A DNA stretch of 64,000 nt, taken from contig JANAVB010033216.1 in the NCBI GenBank assembly GCA_029216955.1, positions 9,201,579 to 9,265,578 on the forward strand. Reading direction: 5' to 3'. Shown in pieces: positions 31,587-43,059 of the stretch; within the stretch, counting starts at the first letter, position 1, and each line of letters starts with the position of its first letter. Position numbers and translations under genes: made by a program. The notes beneath the pieces were generated by a model. The model saw only the letters and a list, made by a program, of their open reading frames with translations, had not been told where the DNA came from and made no database searches. This stretch comes from Iris pallida. Taxonomy: Eukaryota > Streptophyta > Magnoliopsida > Asparagales > Iridaceae.

Positions 31587-32640
31587 TATCACGACCCGTA
31601 CCCGGATAATCGGGAATGATTACGTGGGCTACGCCCATCCTACGTCGCAGTATCGACGGCAGTACGCAGTAAAGTACCCAATAACTATCTATACATCTAG
31701 ATGATACAAAATCGTAATGTTCTCCAATCACATCACAAATAACTACGGAAGATATGAATGAGAAGATATTATTAACTCTGAAACAACGAAAGTCTACAAT
31801 GATTATACAAGACCAGAATGTAATGGAGGCAAATACAATAATGAAACAAAACAACCACAAGGCCTAGAATTCCTGAAAGACAACTCTCGGTGAATAGAAC
31901 ATCGAGATCCGTCTCTGCTAGCATCATCCCGTAGTCCAATAATGTGGGGCATAAGAATTCCTAAAATTTGTCAATGAGTCCAGTCAGGATGGGAACGAGT
32001 ACATATCTCCAAAAGCTGTTCCAAAATATAGTAAAAAATATATAGCTAACAGTAGAATAAAATACATGACGTGCTGTAAAGAAGTACATGAATACATGAG
32101 ATATGGATAAGTAAACTGAGCACATGAAATATAATAAGAATCTATGAACTATATTAAATATAAGTGTTTCAGAGTACAAGATGGTTATGTAATCGGTTTA
32201 TGTTGCAGATGACTAAAATAAGGTAGCTCCATTATACGTGAGGGTATAACAGACATGTACATGATTACACTACTGGGATATAATCACATAACCACTTCTA
32301 CTCTCCCTTACCCCAATCAAATACACAAGGATCTGGTCAAGCTACGTTACGTACAAGATTGTTAGTGATACATGACGCATATGTGAACATGAGAGTACAT
32401 GAGAGCATATGAGTGTACATGAATAATACGAGTACAAGGAGTACGTAATGCACATGATAAAGTAAATGAACATGAAATACCCAATGCATCCGATGAGTGG
32501 ATAACATCTCATGAAAAGATACATATAGTACCAATCGGTGTTAACAATGTGTCAGCATCAAGTAAAGTAGTCTAAAGCAGGCAATATAGATACTATCATG
32601 AATGAAAACTAACAGAGAATATACTCGCCTTGTTTTGGTT
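31587..32640 (-). repeat. Tekay-like LTR (minus orientation), right end uncertain
   Basis: Starts TATCACGACCCGTACCC, the inverted end of the family LTR with one change in the terminal TG. Homology to 52909-53990 can be followed through CATGATTACACTACT, TACCCCAATCAA-TACACAAGGATC and the ACATGAGAGTACATGA words to ACTCGCC at about 32630. Beyond that the sequence no longer resembles the other copies. No matching right end with GTGACA or GTTACA was found, so it may be a truncated or diverged solo LTR. Confidence 0.7.
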
Positions 32641-33156
32641 GGAGTCAACGTGCGCGACACGAACGTGTTGAACGGGATAGGTACGATGCTATGCTCCACA
32701 AGATGGTTCCAAGCGACGGCACAAACGGTCCCATCGAGTCCAGATTAGTCCAAATAGCCTAGTTTTGTATTTAAAGGCCCAAGATCAGAGTTTGGTATGA
32801 TAAGTGGGTCTAGAATTAGGAAATGACTAAGTAGTCGCGATTTAAGATTCGAAGGGATAGGCTCATTAAATACATATAACTATTTGGAAAACATTTAGAA
32901 ACTAAGTTTTATTTATAAAAATATTTGAAATAACGTTGAGGATATTTATTAGACTAATCCTTTAATTTTACAAATACGATTTGTAGATAATATATATATT
33001 TTTTAATTAGATAAAATAATACTATAATTATATTTCCAATCTAAGAACAAAATATGCCCAATGTCCATTTTTGTAGTTACTAGTAATTAATTTTTTTAAA
33101 GGAAATATTTAATATATGACTATTTGATATACACGACATAATGATAATGGTAAACA

Positions 33157-33242
<86 letters not shown>

Positions 33243-33451
33243 AAATTAGGTATACATATATGTTCCAATATAAATTTATATGATTCTTTACAAAAATATA
33301 CATTGACTTAAACTCCAAGCCCTCACAATTAATCGGCTCTAAACCCATTATCCATATGATCCAAAATGAATGAAACAATCCAATTTAAAACATCTACTGC
33401 TGTTCACACATTCCTAAAAAAACTAACAATAGCCTAACATTAAAAAAAAAT
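32641..33451. other. AT-rich stretch without recognised genes, with a (TA)n tract
   Basis: Contains about 40 uninterrupted TA units at 33159-33238. No coding signal; the open frames over the TA run encode only Ile-Tyr repeats. It may hold the unlocated right end of the Tekay-like LTR. Confidence 0.55.
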
Positions 33452-33676
33452 GGGATAATTTAGCAAATGCCCCCATTCTAAATGTTGAAATTAGCATATA
33501 CCCCCACTATTTTATTTATCTAACAAATACCCCCATTTTTTGATATAAAATAATAAAAATTTAAGATATACCCCCACTCTTTTACATAGGAGTGGGGGTA
33601 TTTGCTAAATAAAATAAATAGTGGGGGTATATGCTAGTTTTAACATTTGGAATGGGGGTATTTGCTAAATTATCCC
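33452..33676. mobile_element. Foldback MITE with ~100-bp arms (possibly Mutator-like)
   Basis: Begins GGGATAATTTAGCAAATGCC and ends with its near-perfect complement. The arms of about 100 bases pair almost throughout and repeat the word ATACCCCCA. The flanks are a 9-bp duplication AAAAAAAAT (33443-33451 and 33677-33685), which is of low complexity and so weak. Long arms plus 9-bp duplication would fit a Mutator-type MITE. It has no coding capacity. Confidence 0.78.
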
Positions 33677-33876
33677 AAAAAAAATTAAAGGGGGTCTGCT
33701 CTCTCATTAAAAGCTCTCAAATGAAGAAAGGGGGACAGTGAGATGCTGCTCTGAACGGTTGAATCCCAAAAATAAACATATTAAAATGTCAACCACTAAT
33801 CTAACGAGTCTAAAAAAGGTCTCATTCTGTTGAAGAAAAATCATTCATCCCCAACAAATTTTTAAAGCACTCAAGA

Positions 33877-34239
33877 GCCTTGTTAGCAATTCGGCAAATC
33901 GAAAAAATTCGGGACGGCAAAAGTACGAGTATAAATCGGCTCATTGCAAATAAAATATGTTCAAAAATTGGGTTAAAAATTAGAAAAATATAAATATTGA
34001 GATTAGAAACTTCACATTCTTAATTATATTGTCAAATTTGGTTAATTAAACAGGTTTCCACCACGTTTTTCGTGCCAAATGTTTCAATAATTTATACGAA
34101 ACACGTTTAAAATTTCACATGCTTAAAATTTACGTACTGTTTTAGATCTGTCAAAAGTACGCAAGTATTATACGTTTCTGAAAGATACGAAAAAATTCGT
34201 GTATAATACGAGTTTTATTCGGGTGATTGCTAACAAGGC
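33877..34239. mobile_element. Second MITE, terminal inverted repeat GCCTTGTTAGCAAT
   Basis: Starts GCCTTGTTAGCAAT and ends ATTGCTAACAAGGC. The inner ~40 bases also pair loosely (acgagtata / tataatacgag). The flanks are TCAAGA at 33871-33876 and 34240-34245, a perfect 6-bp duplication. It is 363 bp and AT-rich, with no ORF. I cannot assign it to a superfamily with certainty. Confidence 0.75.
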
Positions 34240-34379
34240 TCAAGAAAAAGAGAAGAAGTAGAGCAAAAGCAATATGTATGCTGCTCTCTCTTTCTTCCAT
34301 CATTTCGAACCAAGGGGGGTCAGCTTTACTCATCATTAATAAAATTAATAATAAAAAGGATAGTCTAAGTCAACATGTT

Positions 34380-34380
<1 letters not shown>

Positions 34381-34411
<31 letters not shown>
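34381..34411. repeat. (TC)n microsatellite
   Basis: About 15 TC units in a row, about 250 bases left of the CACTA element. Confidence 0.9.
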
Positions 34412-34414
<3 letters not shown>

Positions 34415-34661
34415 CCTATGAATTCACATTATAACACTCCTCAGCAAACAAAAGGGCTCACATGGCTCACTCTTTAAATTCCCAACTAAGAAGTGACAAG
34501 AGAGAGAAAAGAATGCTCACAAAAGGAAAGGGGCCTCCCGGCCAGGGCTCTGGCGCTCGACACGCGGAGATGGCACCGAGGTTGTTGGCGCGGTCGACGG
34601 TCAGCGTCCGGTTTGCGGAGCGGCGAAGCTCGTCTGGGCGAGGGCGAAATGGAACGGCAAG
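34412..34661. other. GC-rich left flank of the CACTA element
   Basis: From 34530 to the insertion site GC content is clearly above the AT-rich surroundings, with open frames on both strands and no motif. The right flank from 43060 is also G-rich, so the transposon may have landed in a GC-rich host segment. No gene can be called. Confidence 0.35.
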
Positions 34662-35175
34662 CACTACCTAAATATTTCATATTAGCGACGCCAAATGACG
34701 TTGCTAAACAGCCATAAAACGTCGCTAACTGAAAACAGCAACGTATTTAGCGACGTTTCGGACATGTCGCGTTATTTATGGTCGCTATTAGCGAAAACGT
34801 CGCTATTCGTCGCCAAAGCGACGTAGATCGGCGATGCACTACGTCGCTAGTATTAGCGACTTTTTCCGACAACAACGTTGCTAATTAGCGACGTTTCTTT
34901 GCTGATTGTCGCTGTCCGTTCAGATTTTAGCGACGTTAAATTAGTGATTAGCGACGTCCGACTCCATATCAGAATTTTTTTGTTACGTCATCGTTTTAGT
35001 GACGTTTAGCGACATTACGATACTTGAATACCGACGTCTAGATACTAGATTAGCTGACCTGTACAGTTTGCCATGTCAATGCATCTGCGACGTTCTGCGA
35101 CGATTAGCGATGTTTGGTTCTCAGGTTTGCGACATTCTAGCGACGTAAGTGTGCGTCACTGACCGTCGCTAATTC
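34662..35175. repeat. Left subterminal repeats of the CACTA element
   Basis: About 25 copies of TTAGCGACGT or the inverse ACGTCGCTAA and close variants, in both orientations. In En/Spm such repeats bind TnpA and bring the ends together. Confidence 0.85.
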
Positions 35176-35609
35176 CAAAAAAATTGTAAAAAAATAGCAG
35201 GCAGTATGCATTTCACATAAATAACAGTTATATTAAAAATATTGTACCTGCATTTAGAGTTTCAATTTGTAAATAATAAATCCGGAGCAACCCTTCGTAG
35301 AATTTTCTGGGTTCTTCGACCCCTTCGATGGAACACTCAACACCGGTAAACCAATATAGATACAAATAATAATAATAATACACTACCAATAATCAAATAA
35401 ATAGAATCGAACGGTCAGAAAGATAAGAAATATCCGGGTGGATACAAATCCACTATCTAACGGCTATAAAAAGTGTGTCTGATAATATTCAACATAACGT
35501 AACACAAATAGCCATACCCGGGATAAAATAAATACATAAACCAACAAATACATAAAGACCCAACAATGGGTCACCAACACAATAAATGAAAAACAAGTCC
35601 AATAAAGGA
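35176..35609 (-). other. AT-rich 3' flank of the TnpA-like gene
   Basis: No gene; contains an (AAT)n-like run near 35367-35382 and short CATAAA words. Probably 3' untranslated region and spacer. Confidence 0.45.
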
Positions 35610-36290
35610 CTACGCCTGGTCAGGAGGAGGAAGAGGAGGAGTAGGCAGTGCCTGCACCTGGAACACCAGGAATCTATACTGCTCTGGTGTCAGCATCACC
35701 TGTTACGACCCATCAGTAGGAGGAAGAGGGGGAAGTAGAGCCGCGACGGTCAGTGTGGATGTCGTAGCATGACCAGGAAGTGTCCACTCCATGGCCAGCA
35801 GTCTGGAGTTGGTGGAGGCCATAACAGCCGCCAGCCTCGAAACCTGTGCGCCAATGGACGTCTGCGTCCCCTGCACCGCCTGAACGGCACGATTCGTCCT
35901 CTCGCCCGTTTTCTTAATGGTGCGCTCAAGTATATCAAATCGTGCGGTGAGGGCCGCATCGTCCATCTGCGACTGAGACTGGGGCTGTTCTATCCTCCGC
36001 AACAGCTCGTCACGCAGCTCAATAAGCTGGCGACAGAGTTCCCCAACTCCGACCGACTCCTCTGAGGGATGTGGGGAATGCACACTGGCATAGGAGGCTC
36101 TAGATGACTGCGTTGTCACAAAGGCGCCTTAGGATCCCGTACCATAGTACGTACCCCTCTAAAGACCACCAACGGCGGTCATCCAGAGCTCGTCTATCGT
36201 CCGAGCCGGAGGGGGCTGCTCGAAAGTACCAGCCACTCCCTCCGCCGATGCACTAGTAAGCTCATGCTCTAGCCTAAGATACTCATCCTA
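35610..36290 (-). pseudogene. TnpA-like / Ptta-En-Spm protein, C-terminal part
   Basis: The minus-strand frame runs from about 36290 with LRLEHELTSASAEGV, TIDELWMTAVGG, a stop, then Y-Y-G-T-G-S, a second stop, and the open part 35703-36119 with a helical region (LCRQLIELRDELLRRIEQ). A third stop follows at 35700, and the frame continues to TAG 35610-35612 (LTPEQYRFLVFQVQALPTPP). The D-E-L-W ... V-G-G ... Y-G-T-G-S order is typical of the C-terminus of plant Ptta/En/Spm transposase-associated proteins. The N-terminal part is not found nearby. Confidence 0.6.
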
Positions 36291-36666
36291 GAAAAGTACG
36301 CATCTCGATAAGCATAATATTTACTACCAACCTAGTTGTTCCACGTCTATGGATAGATCCGAAGCAACTCTCCGTTGAATTTGTAGATAATAAACATGCA
36401 TGTAACATATCACAGTTTATAAAAATAGACCTGGAGCAACCCTCCGTTGAATTTCTAGATAATAACCAAGTCTAGATAATAAACTCTATAAACATCCATA
36501 AACTAAAATAAACATCCAAAAAGTAAAATAATCATCCAAGTTTAGATAATAACATCCAAAAACATCCAGAAACATCCATGTCTAAACCTAAAATAAGTTT
36601 ATCGGAAACAAAGCCGGTCAAAAATCAATATCCATAAACAAAGCCAAGTCTAACCGAGAAATAAGT
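36291..36666 (-). other. Non-coding stretch with short ACATCC(A) repeats
   Basis: Words such as AACATCCA, TAGATAATAA and GAGCAACCCTCCGTTGAATTT recur several times between 36340 and 36600. Likely intron or spacer of the CACTA genes. Confidence 0.4.
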
Positions 36667-37065
36667 CTACTTTCCTCTATGCAGGTGCAAAGAGATCTCC
36701 CTCCTTAGCCACTGCACATAAGTAGGATCCACGCCAGTAAGATCAATATACAGAGGAGATGGATGACTAGAACTTCCAGTGCAACTTCCCTCTGGTGCCA
36801 CCTCCTCCTTCACAGCAATCTCGGCTTTAGGAATCACTTCCTCCTTAATAGTAGGAGTAAGTTCTTTCTTGACCATCATCTCTGCAGTAGGTACCACTAT
36901 CGATCCAGCAGCAGGAGGAAGCACTACCTCCTCAGCATCAGGAGTTGCCACTACCTCCTCAGCAGCCATCTGTGCATCTCTCAAGCGACGTACTCGGGTC
37001 ATGGGTGCCATCTGGTAAGATTGATGGAAACATAGAGATTCGTTAAGGATTAAACAAAATGACAA
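36667..37065 (-). CDS. Unassigned ORF of the CACTA element (Glu/Val/Pro-rich)
   Basis: 132 codons open; the likely start is the internal MAPMTRVRRLRDAQMA near 37011. The product has repeated acidic units (VKKELTP, IKEEVIPKAEIAVKEEV) and ends IDLTGVDPTYVQWLRREI. It lies between the transposase and the TnpA-like gene on the same strand, so it may be an exon of the second gene. No family recognised. Confidence 0.4.
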   Translation of the reverse strand: MSFCLILNESLCFHQSYQMAPMTRVRRLRDAQMAAEEVVATPDAEEVVLPPAAGSIVVPTAEMMVKKELTPTIKEEVIPKAEIAVKEEVAPEGSCTGSSSHPSPLYIDLTGVDPTYVQWLRREISLHLHRGK

Positions 37066-37089
37066 TATTAGACGTGTAATGTGGAAGAT

Positions 37090-40000
37090 ATTTTACATTT
37101 TATTTTACTTTCGATCATCTTCAGAAAATTTATCTTCTTCATCCTCCGCGTCCTCATCTTCCTCTTCCTCCTCATCTTCGCTTCCATTTACTTCATTTTT
37201 CTCTTCGGATACTTATACCGCTTCTTCACGATTAGACGTGTAATATGAAACTTCTGTTGTTTCCACCTCAACTGTATTTGTTACGATAGGTAGCTCATCC
37301 TCCTGATAAGCTATTTCGTCAACATCGTAGGTATTTCTGGCTTTAGTCTTGCATACTGTCCACCAGTCCAACCTAGTTGTTCCCCGTCTAAGATAAGTAG
37401 TGAAGTAAACTAGTTGAGCCTGACTTGCTAGGACAAAGGGTTTGTATCCTTGATATCGACGGTGGTAGTTAATATCCACAATACCATGCTTGTCAATTTT
37501 CCAACCTTGATCTTGGATCGGATTAAACCAATCATACCTGAACAACACGATCTTAGCCGGTTCTATGTCATAGTTATATGTCAACTCCATAATCTCTCGT
37601 AAGACACCATATAAATCATTGTCCGGATCTACATCTTTGTAGTTTATAGATCGGATACACAAACAACTATTTTTGGTCGAATCAAGATCTGGAAAGTTCT
37701 CTCTGATCGGAGCATTTGTTGACTTGAACCTAAGCCCATTCATACAATAGCTTGGCCATATTTTGACAAAATAAATAGGCCACTTGCCTAGAGTTCTAAT
37801 AGACTCATTCTCTAGTATTGCGTCCAAACGATCGACCTAAATACCACAAGATAAGAAATTAAATTCAGCGTTCCGTTAATTACTGTGCAAAGTACATATA
37901 CGAGAAGTAATTACTGCATCATCTTACATATGCACTCAACCATGAAGGAAAATGACATCTCATTTTCTGTTCCAGTTCTTCATCCGTTATGTACTGTCTA
38001 CTCGACCTCACCTCATCATTAAATGTGCTAAAAATAACTACACATATAGCAATTAGTATAATAATAATATTGGATAATATTACATGCATAGATGATGTAA
38101 ATATGGACGTGTTAGTTACTTACCCCTCGAGCTTATCCGCTTCATCCTCGTCGTATTTGAGCAATATATATAACTGAGTAGCTCTTAGTTCCTCGTCATT
38201 CAGATATCTTTTCTTCATTTTCCTGGAAGGCTTTCCAAAATTATTGAAGACTTTCAGTATTGCATCATTAGATTCAAGATATCCATCGTCATTTCTGGGA
38301 GCTCTTGTTCTATTAGTAGCAACACGTGACTTTAAATACATTGAGCAGAAGTTTGTAATCTCTTCGAGAACATAAGCTTCACAAATAGAACCCTCGATCC
38401 GAGCCTTATTTTTTCACCTTTCTCTTTAGGTGGTTCAAATGCCGCTCAAACGGGTACATCTAACGATAACCGATGGGCCCACCAACACGTGTCTCGTAGG
38501 ATAGATGAATTAGTAAATGCTTCATGGAGTCGAAGAACCCAGGACGGAACACCCTCTCAAGATTGCATAGCATTACTGTAATCTTCTTCTCTTGTTTTTG
38601 TAGACGATCGACAAGCAACTTAGTAGAACAAAGATCTCTGACGAATATGCTTAACTCTGTCAACGGATCCCAAACGACCGACGATTTTCGAAAAGCTATC
38701 AGAATTAACCTCTCCATAAATACACGATAGTCGTGATTTTTCATACCCGTGAGTTTGATCTCCTTTAGGTCGACGCATCTTTTTAAATTCGACACGTATC
38801 CGTCAGGAAATTTTAGGCCCTGAGTCCACTTACAAAGTCTTACTTTATCCTCCCTGTCTAGTGAGAAAATTGCCTTAGGCTTCTTATACTTCTTATTGCC
38901 TTCCTTTATCAAATGCAACGCAGGACGTCTGCATATATCTTCCAAGTCCAACCTGGCCTTGGGATTGTCTTTCGTCTTTTCCTTTATGTCCATCACAGTA
39001 TTGATTATGTTGTCAAACATATTCTTCTCGATATGCATGACATCAAGGTTATGTCTGATCAGATTGGTGCTCCAATAAGACAGGTCCCAGAATATACTTC
39101 TTTTCGTCCAATTATGAGTTTGGCCAAATTCGTCACACTTGTATCCCTTTGTGTAGGCTCTTAGATAGCACTTAGAAAATCTTTGACCTCCTTCCATATC
39201 ATGGTCCGGTCCACCTTAGCGGTGGATTGGCCTTCTGTACAACGTCGGCATGAAATGCATTCATGTTCCTCCGGAACGGATGCTCCTTCAGCAAGAACTG
39301 TCGATGACAATCGAAGAAGCACGATTTTCCTCCGTGTTTTAAACGGAAAGCCTTCGTGCGGTCCATGCAATACGGACATGAGAGACGGCCATGTGCTCCA
39401 TCCAGATAATATTCTATATGCCAAAAAGTCATTGATGGTCCACATCAGTGCGGTCCTCATCTAAAAATTCTGCTTTCTAGAAACATCATAGGTGTTGGCA
39501 CCTACTTCCCACAGCTGATTTAACTCATCTATCAATATCTGTAAATAGACATCGATGTTCCTCTTTGGATTGTTCGGACCCGGGATAATAACGTGAGAAA
39601 CATATACGGAGTCTTCATACACATCCATGGCGGTAGATTGTACGGAGTGACGATCACAGGCCAACACGAATACTGGGAGCCCGAAAGTCCGAATGGGGTA
39701 AAACGGTCGGAGGAGAGACCCAAACTGACATTATGCGGATCCGAAGCAAAATTTGGATACTCTCGATCAAAGTGCTTCCATGCTTCCCCATAAGATGGGT
39801 GATCCAACACTCCTTCGATTTGTTTTCGTCTGTGCTAGCTCATATTTTCTGCAGTTTCCTTCACCATAAATAACCTCAGCAACCACGGTGTCAATGGCAA
39901 ATAGTGCATCGAATCGGTAGGCTTCCTTGCACCGGGAGTCCTACTTGAACTTATTGCCTTGTAGCGATCAACACCACAAAATCAGCACACATTTTCATCC

Positions 40001-40793
40001 TTGTTGTCTTTGTAGTACAACATGCACCCGTTGCGACATGCATCACTTTTCTCGTATCCCATCCAGAGAGATCTCACCATCCTCTTAGACCGGTAGAAGT
40101 CTATAAGTAACTTTGCACCTACCGAAAATATTTCTATAATTAACTCGATGATTCGGTTGTAGCGTTCTTGAGACATGTTAAAATCAGACTTGATGCTCAG
40201 CAATCTTGTAACCACCTCCAACGGTGAATGATCCTCACAACTAGGATACAAAGGAGTCCTTGCATTCTCCAGCAACTCCATGAACTGCACAGCATCGACA
40301 TTCGGTGCCTCCTCTGCCGTATCATGATTGTCTGGATCGAAACTAGGCCCCGCAGCATCAAAAACTATGTTCACGCACCCTTCATCGTAACCAGCGTAGT
40401 CATGGACATCCATATACGGGAAATTAGGCTCCAGCTCCGATGCTAAAGGGACAAGTTCTCCGTGTGACGTCCACTGATAGTAATTCGACATAAAACCTCT
40501 CGAGTTCTCGAGTACAAATGATATGTCACATCTACTTCTGGATGATATTTCATATTGTGATATCTCACACATGGACACTTAATTTTGGTATGGTCCATGT
40601 ACTGAGGGAATGCCTTGGCGAACTGCAGGAATTGCTCTACCCTATGTATAAATTTATTCCATACACCGTACATATCATCAGGATGACAATTATATATCCA
40701 CGAACAATGCCGCAAATAGTAATTCATATCCATTTGACAATAATGCTGCAAAGATAGATACACATTATTCAAGTATATTCCAAATTGATGCAT
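37090..40793 (-). pseudogene. TNP2-type CACTA transposase (multi-exon, broken)
   Basis: From right to left: transposase-associated N-terminal domain (VWNKFIHRVEQFLQFA, KIKCPCVRYHN at 40500-40680), an acidic stretch with MELLENARTPLYPSCEDHSPLEVV (40230-40300), the TNP2 core (CMLYYKDNKDEN, YGEAWKHFDREYPNFASDP, DFLAYRILSGWST, LSCPYCMDRTKAFRL, at 39200-40050), DLSYWSTNLIRHNLDVMHIEKN and DUF4218-like FDSMKHLLIHLSYETRVGGP (38460-39197), a DUF4216-like block (FDSTKNSCLCIRS, VLFRYDWFNP, VDINYHRRY, at 37213-37827), and an acidic tail (37090-37210). At least six stops or frameshifts, so not functional as it stands. Confidence 0.85.
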
Positions 40794-42764
40794 ATAGACA
40801 CATAAGTATCAAATTAGTGTCATCACATGTTCAACAAGAAGGTCCCCTCTCTGACCCCCCTCTTTGACCCCCTCTACTTCCCTGCTTCTTATTCGACTCT
40901 CTCAGCATCCTATTAAACATCATATGATATCTACCTCATCCTCAGCCTAGAAAAGTGTAGAAATATTAATGTTAACCAAGGATCACAGTATCGGTATCGG
41001 TATCGAAATCAATTTCGATATCATTTACGGTTGATATCATGAATCTCATAGCTTTCGCTAGTAGAGCAAAATGTAGAGCAAAACGTGAAACAAATCTTCA
41101 TATTCAAAATATTAGAAGAAAAAAGTTTTCAATTGGTGGTGGGACGAGTTAGAATCCTCAAAATATTATCTTACCATAATATACCAAAATGGGTCCCCAA
41201 ATAAATATGTAAATATATGTCATTTATTATTTTTCAAGGTGGTGGGACGAGTCAAACAAATCTGATCCCATGGCAGCTTGGTCGAGATGTTCACAAAGTC
41301 CATATTGGTGTCCACTTTCTAAAAGATCATTTATGGTACCAGATTGTGAAGATTCTCTAAATTACAAGGCTCGTAGTTTGGGATAAATGTCGACATTATG
41401 AGTGTATACATAAGTATACTTACTTGACCTTAACGTACTCTCTTTTTCTAACTTAGGAACATTTTCCTCTAGGTTTTTCGTATCCTAAGAAAGTTTTAAC
41501 ATAGAACTCACATTGTGCTAGTCATATCTCTAGAAATTTCCACGTCTTTAAGACTTATCAACATTTACTCACTTTTTTCCTTCGATTGTGATTTTTCAAC
41601 TAGATTTTTTAAGTCAAGATTTGTGCTGAAGTCTAACCACATCTATAAATTACCATAAACTTGCATTAATATATTGGCTGAAAACTAATGCTGATCATTT
41701 CTGAAAACTGATACAATTTATATATTGAATTGTGAACACGCACTCAAGGGGCAGTATTGCAATGTGACTGCTATATTGATTCTACACAAAGGGATCGTGA
41801 TCCCTTAAAATCCTCAATCGATCTCCCGAGATCTGATCTTATAAATTTCTTATGGCTTTATATATAAAGCAAGCAGTATACCATATCCTAACACTAACTG
41901 ATAATCACATACACTAACACTCTTAGATTGGATACTCGTATTTACTTCTAAATATCCTAATTGATCCTAAACTACAGTCACTCACTAGTACCAACACTAA
42001 CTCAAATAGGTACTCTTATCTCCCCAAGATACTATACTGATACCAACTGATGCCACTGCTCACACTCACACTCGACACATACACACTTCACTCAGGTATT
42101 TGCCTATACTCAAGCTCCCAAATGGGATTCCACCTATCTCCTAAAGCCCCTGACTTCTCTAACCCCTGCCCACGTGGCTTGTAGCTCGAGCCAATGCAAG
42201 CCTTGCCAAGGCAAGTTGTTGCTGCAGCAATGCCATATGGCATATACCAATGTAGCACTTGCCTACATGCTTACTGCCCTATGTCGTGTCTGTGTGTGTG
42301 CGTGGCGTGTATGTCGTGTCATGTCAGCGTATGTACGTATATGTGTGAGTATGTGTGTATATATGTATGCGTATGTGTCGTGCCTGTATGTGTGTGTGTC
42401 GTGTCTGTGTGTGTGCATGTCGTGTGTGTCGTATCGTGTCTGTGTCAGCACATTAGGAGGAGGAAGGTAGGGTTAGGGTTTACCTTCCTTGGTCAGAGTC
42501 GGGTCGGGGTCGCCGTGGCTGGAGCAGCGACGGAGGGGACTGGTCGGGTCGGCGTCAACGAGGAAAATCGATGGTGGAGGGGGGACGCCGGAGGAACGGG
42601 GGTCGCCACGGAGAAGGAGGTTGCCTCAGGGAGGGTGTCACCGGAGGGAGGGGGAATGCCGGAGGGATGAGAGGGGAAAGAAAATTTGGGGACGAGAGAG
42701 CGGGGAGGGAAATTTAGGTTAAAAAAATCGAAAAGTCGATCGGCACTTGAACCCTATATGAAAC
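40794..42764 (-). other. 5' region of the CACTA transposase gene, no gene seen
   Basis: 40794-42170 is AT-rich and non-coding, with a short GGTATC repeat at 40988-41010. 42284-42442 is a GT/TGTC-rich tract (GTGTGTCGTGTCTGTGTGTG-like) that opens artificial frames rich in Val and Cys. 42460-42720 is G-rich (GGTCGGGGTCG). A TTAGGGTTT telo-box-like word occurs at 42472. Promoter elements for the minus-strand genes may lie here but none stands out. Confidence 0.45.
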
Positions 42765-43059
42765 TTTTTAGCGACATCTAAAAAGGACGTCGCTAAACGT
42801 CGTTGTAAACTAAAGATACGTCGACGTACAGAAGTATGAGTCGGAAAACGTCGCTAAATGAAACAAAACAACGATGTTTTGCGACGAGACCGTGACATCT
42901 ACTTTCCAAACAATAATGCTTGTCGCTACTCGTCGCTCTACGTCGCTAATAGTGACGTTCAACAACGTCTTACATAGACGTCGCTAAATACACAAAAAGT
43001 AGCGACATTATTACTCGGTGTCGCTAAATTCGTCGCCAATATGAGTTATTTTGGTAGTG
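42765..43059. repeat. Right subterminal repeats of the CACTA element
   Basis: About 15 copies of GTCGCTAAA / TTTAGCGACG type words, in both orientations, ending in the right TIR. Matches the left subterminal region in motif but not in linear order. Confidence 0.85.

Larger units (their letters stand above)
34662..43059 (-). mobile_element. CACTA (En/Spm-type) DNA transposon, 8398 bp
   Basis: The left end CACTACCTAAATATTTCAT and right end (inverted) CACTACCAAAATAACTCAT form ~28-bp terminal inverted repeats continuing into ATT(A/G)GCGACG. A 3-bp duplication AAG (34659-34661, 43060-43062) flanks it. Subterminal regions are packed with GCGACGT words. Internally it has the two usual genes on the minus strand: a TNP2-type transposase and a TnpA-like protein, both with lesions. 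CACTA elements move by cut and paste. Confidence 0.93.

Noticed and set aside
33080..33378. Minus-strand ORFs across the (TA)n run
   Set aside because: They encode only Ile-Tyr repeats from a microsatellite.
42470..42482. Telomere-like TAGGGTTAGGGTTT
   Set aside because: Fewer than two full units; telo-box-like words are common near plant promoters and do not indicate a telomere.
42174..42670. Cys/Val-rich ORF of 158 codons in the CACTA element
   Set aside because: It is a translation of GTGTGTCGTGTC-type simple sequence followed by G-rich sequence, with no family features.
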